Below are positions 1 through 5,147 of a stretch of 7,323 nucleotides of DNA, in pieces (within the stretch, counting starts at the first letter, position 1; each line of letters opens with the position of its first letter). This DNA is from Pseudomonadota bacterium (GTDB taxonomy: Bacteria; Pseudomonadota; Alphaproteobacteria; Acetobacterales; Acetobacteraceae), in contig JAKBCJ010000242.1 of the NCBI GenBank assembly GCA_021807975.1, positions 1 to 7,323 on the forward strand, written 5' to 3'. The notes under the pieces were generated by a model, which saw only the letters and a program-made list of their open reading frames with translations, did not search any database and had not been told where the DNA came from. Both the position numbers and the translations under genes were made by a program.

Positions 1-1
1 C

Positions 2-511
2 GCCGCATGTTTTGCGGGCGACGCCCGGGCTCAGCACGGCGGCGGCGGCCATGGGGGCGGCGGAGGTGGTCACGGCGGAGGAGGCGGCTGGCACGGTGGC
101 GGTGGAGGCTGGCGCGGCGGCGGTGGCGGCTGGCGTGGCGGTGGCTGGCGCGGCGGCGGTTGGGGCGGCGGCTGGCGCGGCGGCGGTTGGGGCGGTGGCT
201 GGCGCGGCGATGGCGGGCGTGGCGATGGCTGGCGTGGCGGCTGGGGCTGGGGTGGCGGCTGGGGCGGCTGGGGCTGGGGCGGCGGCTGGGGCGGCTGGGG
301 CTGGGGTGGCCCGGCATTCGGCCTTGCTGTTCAACCGTACTACTATGCGCCGCAGCCCTACTACTACCCACCCCCGGTATATTACACACCGCAACCGTAT
401 TATCCTTATGCGCAACCGGGGTATAATGCTCAGTCCAGCTATAACGGTTCGGTAGTGCCGAATTCGAACAACTGCGGCACACCGGACGCGCCGAAGCCAT
501 GCGGCCGGTAA
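2..511 (+). CDS. Secreted Gly/Trp-rich repeat protein with Tyr/Pro-rich tail (5' truncated)
   Basis: The frame beginning at base 2 is open from the left edge to a TAA at 509-511 (169 visible residues, no start in the window). The first visible residues, AACFAGDARAQHGGGG, look like the end of a signal peptide with a plausible cleavage after ARA, so little seems to be missing. Next come His/Gly repeats, then WRGGG and WGWGGGWGG repeats to about residue 103, then a Tyr/Pro/Gln segment with several PYYY-type motifs, and a polar tail with two Cys (NNCGTPDAPKPCGR). The repeats leave all three forward frames open here, but the other two give unnatural Arg-rich or Ala/Gly/Val-rich peptides and stop earlier (426 and 455). 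The composition resembles surface or periplasmic low-complexity proteins. No enzymatic domain is visible and I assign no function. Reading frame is fairly certain; export is inferred. Confidence 0.75.
   Translation, partial: AACFAGDARAQHGGGGHGGGGGGHGGGGGWHGGGGGWRGGGGGWRGGGWRGGGWGGGWRGGGWGGGWRGDGGRGDGWRGGWGWGGGWGGWGWGGGWGGWGWGGPAFGLAVQPYYYAPQPYYYPPPVYYTPQPYYPYAQPGYNAQSSYNGSVVPNSNNCGTPDAPKPCGR
146..199 (+). repeat. 27-bp tandem repeat, two copies, within the Gly/Trp-rich gene
   Basis: Bases 146-172 and 173-199 are head-to-tail copies of a 27-bp unit encoding WRGGGWGGG, differing at a single base (a synonymous ggc/ggt change). A related degenerate unit with Asp substitutions follows at 200-241. 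The unit length is a multiple of three, so gain or loss of a copy would keep the frame. Confidence 0.85.
242..310 (+). repeat. Second 27-bp tandem repeat, about 2.6 copies
   Basis: Bases 242-268 and 269-295 are copies of a 27-bp unit encoding WGWGGGWGG and differ at one base. A partial third copy fills 296-310. The unit is distinct from the one at 146-199 (WGW in place of WRG) but has the same length, suggesting both arose from one ancestral module by slippage or unequal recombination. Confidence 0.85.
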
Positions 512-808
512 TTGGGCACCGCCACAGGGGGAACCATCGAACGGTGGCCGCCAGACGTCGGCCAAACGGCGCAACCCCGGGGTTCGTGGCGAAATAACCG
601 CTTCGGTGGACCGGTGGCCGATGGAGACCATAGCGCCCGGCGAAGGCACCATTGGCGCTAATACAGGACGGCGAATCTTCGGCTTTCGATCGGTGGCATC
701 GCCGCACCAAACGTCTGTGATATAATCGGCTTACGTCATCACGGTCTCATCGCGGCGCCATTCCACGCGGATGACGCCAACCCGGGACGCCGCTGCAACC
801 GCCCGCTG
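512..808. other. Convergent intergenic spacer with inverted repeats
   Basis: No convincing gene lies in these 297 bases between two convergent genes. I see three inverted repeats: a 12-bp palindrome AACCCCGGGGTT (573-584), TAGCGCC/GGCGCTA (631-637 with 654-660, 16-nt loop), and CGTCATC/GATGACG (734-740 with 770-776) with an inner CGCG/CGCG extension (751-754 with 766-769). None is followed by a T-run in either direction, so classical intrinsic terminators are not demonstrated. Their position between convergent stop codons would fit transcription-end structures. Confidence 0.5.
734..776 (-). terminator. Possible stem-loop downstream of the PpiC gene
   Basis: A 7-bp perfect stem (CGTCATC with GATGACG) plus an inner 4-bp CGCG stem lies 33 bases past the stop codon of the minus-strand isomerase gene. 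The minus strand after the stem reads TAAGCCGATTATATCAC, which is AT-enriched but not a U-tract. It could end transcription or protect a 3' end; support is weak. Confidence 0.25.
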
Positions 809-1765
809 CTACCGCCCCGGGATCGCCTCCGTGTTCAACTTCGGTCCGGTGTCCAGTTCCGACCCGTCCAGATTGAACCGGTGAATCGCCAGTTGCGCCC
901 GGGCTTTTTGGATCGTCTGCTGCACCGCGGCGGCCAGAAGCTCCTGCTTCAACTGGTCGTGGATGTCGGAATAGCTGGGCGGTGCCACCAGACGGCGCTC
1001 CTCCACCTTGATGACATGCCAGCCGAATTCATTCTTCACCGGGTTTGGCGCCACCTGACCGGGCTGCAGAGAAAACGCGACATCGGCGAAGCCCGGCCAG
1101 ACCTGTTCGCGCCGGAAAAATCCCAGATCGCCGCCTTTCGACGCATCGGGGTCCTTGCTCAGCACCCGGGCGATGGTGGCGAAGTCCGCGCCCTTCTTCA
1201 GGTCTTCCAGAACCTTGCGCGCTTCAGCTTCGGTGGTGACCAGGATGTGGCGGGCGCGCACTTCCTCGGTCGCCGGGCGGTTGGCATATTGGCGGTTATA
1301 ACGGGCCTGAATGGCCTGTTCGGTGACCAGCGGCGCGGCGACCTCGCCCAGATAGGCGCCTTCCAGTATCCGTTCGGTAGCGACCTGGATATCGTGCTGA
1401 ACCTGCTTCTTCTGTTCCAGGCCCGCGCGTCTGGCCATGATCACCAGTGCTTCGTGGTCAATCATGCGATCCAGCAGAACCGGATACAGCGTGTCGAACG
1501 GCATGCCGCGCAGGTTCTCCGGCAGGGTCTTGGATGCGTCGCCCAACTCACTCAGGTAGATCAGATGCCCTTCGACACTGCCGACCACCGGATCGGCGTT
1601 TGCCGGGGCCGGGGTTGCCGCCGGCGGCCGGGCGGCTGCGCCGGTCGGCGCGATTCCAAGTCCGCCACCCGGCTGCCCGGAGGGCGGCGTCTGCGCGCGC
1701 GCTGCCATTGGCATGGCAGCCGCGACCGCAAGACCCAAACGAAGCCATGAGATGGAAAACCGCAT
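809..1765 (-). CDS. Secreted PpiC/parvulin-type peptidyl-prolyl cis-trans isomerase (SurA/PrsA-like foldase)
   Basis: The 318-residue product has a signal peptide (MRFSISWLRLGLAVAAAMPMAARA, probable cleavage after residue 24), a low-complexity Pro/Ala/Gly linker (25-58), a helical SurA-N-like segment (about 59-165), a PpiC rotamase domain (about 168-256) and a charged C-terminal helix. The rotamase domain shows the parvulin hallmarks RARHILV (His172), SKDPDASKGGDLGFF and FGWHVIKVEER (His250). Parvulins isomerise X-Pro bonds; with a signal peptide it should act in the periplasm, probably as a folding chaperone for envelope proteins. The frame is open up to an ATG at 1840, but the start at 1763-1765 puts the signal peptide at the N-terminus and has a GGGAG ribosome site 5 bases upstream, so I prefer it. 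It lies 171 bp downstream of the HyfI-like gene and may have its own promoter. Family is certain; the substrate is unknown. Confidence 0.93.
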   Translation of the reverse strand: MRFSISWLRLGLAVAAAMPMAARAQTPPSGQPGGGLGIAPTGAAARPPAATPAPANADPVVGSVEGHLIYLSELGDASKTLPENLRGMPFDTLYPVLLDRMIDHEALVIMARRAGLEQKKQVQHDIQVATERILEGAYLGEVAAPLVTEQAIQARYNRQYANRPATEEVRARHILVTTEAEARKVLEDLKKGADFATIARVLSKDPDASKGGDLGFFRREQVWPGFADVAFSLQPGQVAPNPVKNEFGWHVIKVEERRLVAPPSYSDIHDQLKQELLAAAVQQTIQKARAQLAIHRFNLDGSELDTGPKLNTEAIPGR

Positions 1766-1770
1766 CGAAA

Positions 1771-1775
1771 CTCCC
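1771..1775 (-). promoter_or_regulatory. Ribosome binding site of the PpiC gene
   Basis: The minus strand reads GGGAG followed by 5 bases (TTTCG) and ATG. This site decides the start at 1765 over upstream in-frame ATGs, which would bury the signal peptide inside the protein. Confidence 0.65.
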
Positions 1776-1814
1776 GCGACGCATCCTGGCCGAACGGTCG
1801 GCATGCACGAAACG

Positions 1815-1858
1815 AAGCTATGCCCGGCCGGGCCTTGCAAGGCCAGAAAAAGCTATGC
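1815..1858. repeat. Perfect 14-bp palindrome flanked by 9-bp direct repeats
   Basis: GGCCTTGCAAGGCC (1831-1844) is a perfect palindrome in the 171-bp gap between the HyfI-like gene and the PpiC gene. It lies between two copies of AAGCTATGC (1815-1823 and 1850-1858), 35 bp apart start to start. A run of five T residues sits just before the palindrome on the minus strand, the wrong side for a terminator of the upstream gene. It could be an operator for a dimeric regulator or a chance structure; no confident -35/-10 pair was found in this gap. Confidence 0.4.
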
Positions 1859-1936
1859 GATCGTGCAACTGGTTCGCCGCCGAACAGGTTTCAAGGCGTG
1901 GACATTCACACCGCCGAGCCTCCGGATGCGGCCGGT

Positions 1937-2437
1937 TCACCCCAGCAGCGACAGCAGCCCCTGCAACAACTGTTTTGGCGTCGGCGGGCAGCCGCGAATC
2001 ACCAGATCGACCGGCACCACGGCCGAAACCCCGCCGGCAACGGCATAGCTTCCGGCGAACATGCCGCCGTCGGCACCGCAATCGCCAACCGCCACCACCC
2101 ATTTGGGATTCGGCGTGGCACGCCATGTCCGCTCCAGCGCCTCCCGCATGTTCCTGGTCACCGGCCCCGTGACCAACAACACATCGGCATGGCGCGGGGA
2201 GGCGACAAAACGCAGCCCATAGCGTTCCAGATCGTTGAAGGCGTTGTTCAGCGCATGGATTTCAAGTTCGCAGCCGTTGCAGGACCCGGCATCCACCTCG
2301 CGGATCGACAGGCTGCGGCCAAGCCGTTTGCGGGCGGTCTGGTCCAGGGTCGAAGCCAGAGCCTCCAGCTCCGGATCGACCGGGGGCGGCGCTTCCGTAA
2401 GCGGTTTGCGCAGCCCTTGCAACAGATGATGCAGCAT
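1937..2437 (-). CDS. HycG/HyfI-type [NiFe]-hydrogenase small subunit / NuoB-family iron-sulfur protein (orphan)
   Basis: This 166-residue protein matches the HycG/HyfI branch of the complex I NuoB / group 4 hydrogenase small-subunit family. Diagnostic stretches are DAGSCNGCELEIHALNN (Cys53, Cys56), SPRHADVLLVTGPVTRNM (80-97), VGDCGADGGMF (Cys120) and RGCPPTP (Cys150). The CxGCE spacing is hydrogenase-like; true NuoB carries adjacent Cys-Cys. All four ligands of the proximal [4Fe-4S] cluster are present, so it looks functional. In known complexes this subunit passes electrons between the cluster chain and the large catalytic subunit on the cytoplasmic side of the membrane. Here no large subunit, ferredoxin-like subunit or antiporter-like membrane subunit is next to it: it follows an acyl-CoA dehydrogenase gene by 9 bp. 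The about 45 residues before the first Cys are not recognisable. The start ATG has only a weak TAGG upstream, so coupling to the preceding gene is likely. Family is sure; partner and role unknown. Confidence 0.88.
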   Translation of the reverse strand: MLHHLLQGLRKPLTEAPPPVDPELEALASTLDQTARKRLGRSLSIREVDAGSCNGCELEIHALNNAFNDLERYGLRFVASPRHADVLLVTGPVTRNMREALERTWRATPNPKWVVAVGDCGADGGMFAGSYAVAGGVSAVVPVDLVIRGCPPTPKQLLQGLLSLLG

Positions 2438-2446
2438 CGGCCGAAC

Positions 2447-3598
2447 CTACAGCATCCGCTGCAGGATCAGCTTTTGCACGTCCGATGTGCCTTCGTAGAT
2501 CTGACAGACGCGGACATCGCGGTAGATCCGCTCCACCGGATAGTCGGACAGGAACCCGTAGCCGCCCAGGGTCTGGATCGAGGCAGTGCAGATCGCCTCG
2601 GCGGCTTCGGACGCGAACAGCTTCGCCATGCAGGCGGCTTCCAGGGCGGGCTTGCCCTCGGCCTTCAACCGGGCAGCGTACACCGTCAACTGGCGGGCGG
2701 CTTCCAGCCGGGTCTTGGCTTCGGCCAGGCGGAACCCGACGGCCTGCATGTCGATGATTGCACCGCCGAACGCCTTGCGGTCGCGGGCATAGCCGATGGC
2801 GTAGTCCAACGCGGCCCGGGCCATACCGACGCTTTGGGCGGCGATGCCGATGCGGCCGGATTCCAGCGTGGACAGAGCGATCTTGTAGCCCTCGCCTTCG
2901 GCGCCGATACGCTGGTCCTCGGGGACTTCCATATCCTCGAACGACAGCGCGCAGGTGTCGGAGGCTTTCTGCCCCAGCTTCTCCTCGACCCGGGCGATGG
3001 AGAAGCCGGGGTGGGTCTTGTCGATGACGAAGGCGGACAGCCCCTTCTTGCCGGCGGCGGGGTCGGTGACGGCAAAGAACACCAGGCTGCCGGGATGGGT
3101 GGCATTGCTGATGAACTGCTTCGCCCCGTTCACGATATACCGGTCGCCCTGCTTCACCGCCCGGGTTTTCAGGTTGGACGCGTCCGACCCGGCCTGCGGT
3201 TCGGTCAGGCCGAACGAACCGACATGCTCCCCGGTTGCCAGCTTGCGCAGCCAGCGGTCTTTCTGGGCGTTGGTGCCGTAGTTGTTGACCACGATGCAGG
3301 TCGGCGAGTTGTGCACCGACACCATGGTGGAGACCGATCCATCGCCCGCCGCGATTTCCTCCAGCAGCAGGGCGTAGGTGACGGGGTCGATCTCGCTGCC
3401 GTCCCATTCGGCCGGGGTGGTTGCGCCGAACACGCCCAGCTCGCCCAGTTCGGCGATCACCTCCGGTTCGATGCGCTTGTTCTTCTCCCGCTCCGCCGCC
3501 AGCGGGGCCAGCCGTTCCCGGGAGAAGCGGCGGATCATGTCGATGATCAGGGTATCGCCATAGGGCGAAACGGCGGTGGGGGCGATGCTGTCGGGCAT
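2447..3598 (-). CDS. Acyl-CoA dehydrogenase (short/branched-chain type)
   Basis: The 383-residue product is a full-length acyl-CoA dehydrogenase. These are FAD enzymes that form the alpha-beta double bond of acyl-CoA thioesters and pass electrons to electron-transfer flavoprotein. Visible features are the N-terminal helical domain (about 15-120), signature 1 around GLTEPQAGSD (130-139), the beta domain (about 125-230), and the C-terminal helical domain with signature 2, LGGYGFLSDYPVERIYRD (344-361). The catalytic base is Glu369 in IYEGTSDVQ, the placement seen in short-chain, butyryl, isobutyryl and 2-methylbutyryl enzymes. This position differs from that in isovaleryl/long-chain enzymes. The ATG at 3596-3598 has GAAGG 8 bases upstream. 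The exact acyl substrate cannot be told from sequence. It sits 62 bp after the RidA-like gene and 9 bp before the HyfI-like gene, so it is probably co-transcribed with the latter. Confidence 0.95.
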   Translation of the reverse strand: MPDSIAPTAVSPYGDTLIIDMIRRFSRERLAPLAAEREKNKRIEPEVIAELGELGVFGATTPAEWDGSEIDPVTYALLLEEIAAGDGSVSTMVSVHNSPTCIVVNNYGTNAQKDRWLRKLATGEHVGSFGLTEPQAGSDASNLKTRAVKQGDRYIVNGAKQFISNATHPGSLVFFAVTDPAAGKKGLSAFVIDKTHPGFSIARVEEKLGQKASDTCALSFEDMEVPEDQRIGAEGEGYKIALSTLESGRIGIAAQSVGMARAALDYAIGYARDRKAFGGAIIDMQAVGFRLAEAKTRLEAARQLTVYAARLKAEGKPALEAACMAKLFASEAAEAICTASIQTLGGYGFLSDYPVERIYRDVRVCQIYEGTSDVQKLILQRML

Positions 3599-3660
3599 GA
3601 TTGGCGCCTTCGGTTACGGACGGTTCGCAGCCCTCTACACCCGGCGCGCCGTTTTGTCAG

Positions 3661-4410
3661 CTAACCCGGAATCACCGTTTCCGTCGCCACTGCTCGGCAG
3701 TCCATCTCATATTCCAGGCCAATCACCGGCGGGCGGCAGAAGTGCCATGTCAGCCCATGCCTGGCCGCACCGCGCGCGACGATCTCCGACGCCAGAAACG
3801 GGTATAAATCATGGACGGTATAGACCTGAGTCCCGGAGACGCTGGCCCAGGACCCGCCCAGCGCCGCCATCCGCTGTTCCATCACGCCCAGCACATAGCG
3901 CGCCTTCTCGGTGATCGCGTCGGGGCTGGTCTCGCCATAGCGCACGGTTTTGTCCTGGTACGGTCCGGCGCCCTCCAGCGACTCCCCGCTGCCGGCGCAG
4001 ACGAACGAGGGTTCGGCATTCACCGCCGGCACCACGTAGCAGAAGGCATGGAAACCGGGTTCCGCGGGCGGGTCGATCTCCGGGCAGACGTTACTGCGCG
4101 CCACCGGGTTCCGATCATTGGCAAAAATCCCCCAGCGTTCCAGCGTGCCGACATAATCCCGGTTGAACGCGGTAAACCCCGCGTCGGTGAATGGCGCCGG
4201 GGAACGCAGTTCGCAGGCACAGAACGCGGTCAGATTCACCCCGCGCTGGCCAAGCCAGGCTTCGATCCGTTGAAAGCCTTCCATCAACGGCACCGGATTG
4301 GCGAAACGCACCCGCTCGATCGCATAACCCGGCAGGGCGGCGACCCCGGCGGAGTATTGAAACGGTCCGGGGATGTAGCGGTATCCCTCGCGATCGATGG
4401 TTCCGCTCAT
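3661..4410 (-). CDS. Probable tandem RidA/YjgF-like protein
   Basis: The 249-residue product is read here as two RidA/YjgF-type (chorismate-mutase-like fold) domains. The N-half (about 12-130) has the helix GFQRIEAWLGQRGVNL, then CACELR, then a NPVARSNVCPEIDP strand that resembles the RidA PARS motif; Arg105 would match the keto-acid-binding Arg. The C-half (about 135-245) runs from PSFVCAGSGE through ITEKARYVLGVMEQRMAALGG, TQVYTVHDLYPF and GLEYEMDCRAV, the normal order of RidA elements, but seems to lack the PAR arginine. RidA proteins hydrolyse reactive enamines/imines made by PLP enzymes; fused or divergent members may have other roles. The frame is open upstream to 4857, but residues before Met at 4408-4410 are antisense to the SDR gene, and GGGAG lies 6 bases upstream of this ATG. 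It starts 23 bp after the SDR stop, so it is likely co-expressed. The gene is sure; the RidA assignment is by eye and only moderately sure. Confidence 0.72.
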   Translation of the reverse strand: MSGTIDREGYRYIPGPFQYSAGVAALPGYAIERVRFANPVPLMEGFQRIEAWLGQRGVNLTAFCACELRSPAPFTDAGFTAFNRDYVGTLERWGIFANDRNPVARSNVCPEIDPPAEPGFHAFCYVVPAVNAEPSFVCAGSGESLEGAGPYQDKTVRYGETSPDAITEKARYVLGVMEQRMAALGGSWASVSGTQVYTVHDLYPFLASEIVARGAARHGLTWHFCRPPVIGLEYEMDCRAVATETVIPG

Positions 4411-4433
4411 GCCGCGCTCCCGCGAAAGGGCTG

Positions 4434-5147
4434 TTACTCTGGATAGATCATCTTCCGGGTCACGCCGCCATCGACGACGAACTCCGCCCCGGTGATGAAG
4501 CCACTGTCGGGCCCGAGCAGGAAGGCGGTCAAGCCGGCGGTGTCGTCGGGGCGTCCGACGCGGCCGGCGGGATGGAAGGCGTGCTCCTCGGCGGTCGGTT
4601 CCGGCCCTTTGGTCAAAATCCAGCCGGGGCTGATGCAGTTGACGCGAATATCCGGCCCGAGGCTGATCGCCAGGGCATGAGTCAGCGCGACCAAACCGCC
4701 CTTGGACGCCGAATAAGACTCGGTATTCGGTTCCGACATTCGCGCCCGGGAGGACGCAATTGTCACCACCGACCCTTTGGCGGCGCGCAGCAACGCCTCG
4801 GCCGCGCGGACCAGCAGGAAGGTGCTGGTCAGGTTGGTGGTCAGCACGGACGACCATTCCGCCAGGGACAGATCGGCGATCGGCTTGCGGATCATGAAGC
4901 CGGCGTTGCAGACCAGCGCATCCAGCCGCTGTTCGGTGGCGGCGACCGACGCCACCAGCTTGGTCACCGCCGCCTCATCGCCCACGTCGCAGACCACGAA
5001 GCGGACGCCGGGCGGGGCAGCCCCGCCCGGTTCCCGATCCGCGACCACCACATGCCAGCCGTCACCCGCCAACCGCGCCGCGATCCCGGCGCCGATGCCC
5101 TTGGCACCGCCGCTGATCAGCGCGACTGGGGCTGGACCTCCGCTCAA
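4434..5147 (-). CDS. Short-chain dehydrogenase/reductase (SDR) with probable TTG start
   Basis: A classical SDR of 237 residues from a TTG at 5145-5147. Motifs in order are the Rossmann dinucleotide site SGGAKGIGAG (12-21), CDV (Asp55), NAG (81-83), Asn105 in TTNLTS, ASS (Ser133), YSASK (Tyr145, Lys149) and SPGW (173-176), giving the Asn-Ser-Tyr-Lys catalytic tetrad. It should oxidise or reduce a hydroxyl/keto group with NAD(P). The frame is open to 5405 but that part is antisense-like filler overlapping metY, and no ATG or GTG exists in frame near the Rossmann motif. TTG overlaps the metY stop as TTGA (4 nt), a typical coupled arrangement. A perfect GGAGGT lies at 5136-5141, just downstream of the TTG, with no normal start codon at the right distance after it. 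The substrate is unknown; neighbours suggest amino-acid metabolism. Gene call is very sure, exact start less so. Confidence 0.92.
   Translation of the reverse strand: MSGGPAPVALISGGAKGIGAGIAARLAGDGWHVVVADREPGGAAPPGVRFVVCDVGDEAAVTKLVASVAATEQRLDALVCNAGFMIRKPIADLSLAEWSSVLTTNLTSTFLLVRAAEALLRAAKGSVVTIASSRARMSEPNTESYSASKGGLVALTHALAISLGPDIRVNCISPGWILTKGPEPTAEEHAFHPAGRVGRPDDTAGLTAFLLGPDSGFITGAEFVVDGGVTRKMIYPE
5136..5141 (-). promoter_or_regulatory. Perfect Shine-Dalgarno-like GGAGGT inside the SDR 5' end
   Basis: The minus strand reads GGAGGT as codons 3-4 of the SDR from the TTG start. Nine bases later the in-frame codon is GTC, which is not a start; CTG follows at 15 bases. It may help retain ribosomes that finish metY so that they re-initiate at the overlapping TTG, or may mark a former start codon lost by mutation. 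Confidence 0.4.

Noticed and set aside
2..310. CRISPR-like array or insertion-sequence repeat
   Set aside because: The repeats are contiguous with no unique spacers, are in frame, and encode Gly/Trp units, so they are coding minisatellites.
7..455. Two ATG-initiated open frames of 139 and 147 codons in the Gly-rich repeat region
   Set aside because: They are out-of-phase readings of GGC/TGG repeats (Arg-rich and Ala/Gly/Val-rich) and stop before the Tyr/Pro-rich segment that makes sense in phase 2.
715..735. TATAAT at 721-726 as a promoter
   Set aside because: It is a perfect -10 hexamer on the plus strand but has no -35 at suitable distance (ATCGCC at 17 bp), and no plus-strand gene follows it.
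881..1750. 289-codon plus-strand open frame
   Set aside because: Antisense to the PpiC gene, whose signal peptide and rotamase motifs are clear; no family features in the antisense product.
1820..3664. 614-codon plus-strand open frame
   Set aside because: It is antisense to the HyfI-like and acyl-CoA dehydrogenase genes, both with intact family motifs. Long antisense frames are common in GC-rich DNA; its product has no recognisable domain.
4411..4857. N-terminal extension of the RidA-like protein to 4857
   Set aside because: The extension is antisense-phase filler over the SDR gene; the ATG at 4410 has a ribosome site and a sensible N-terminus.
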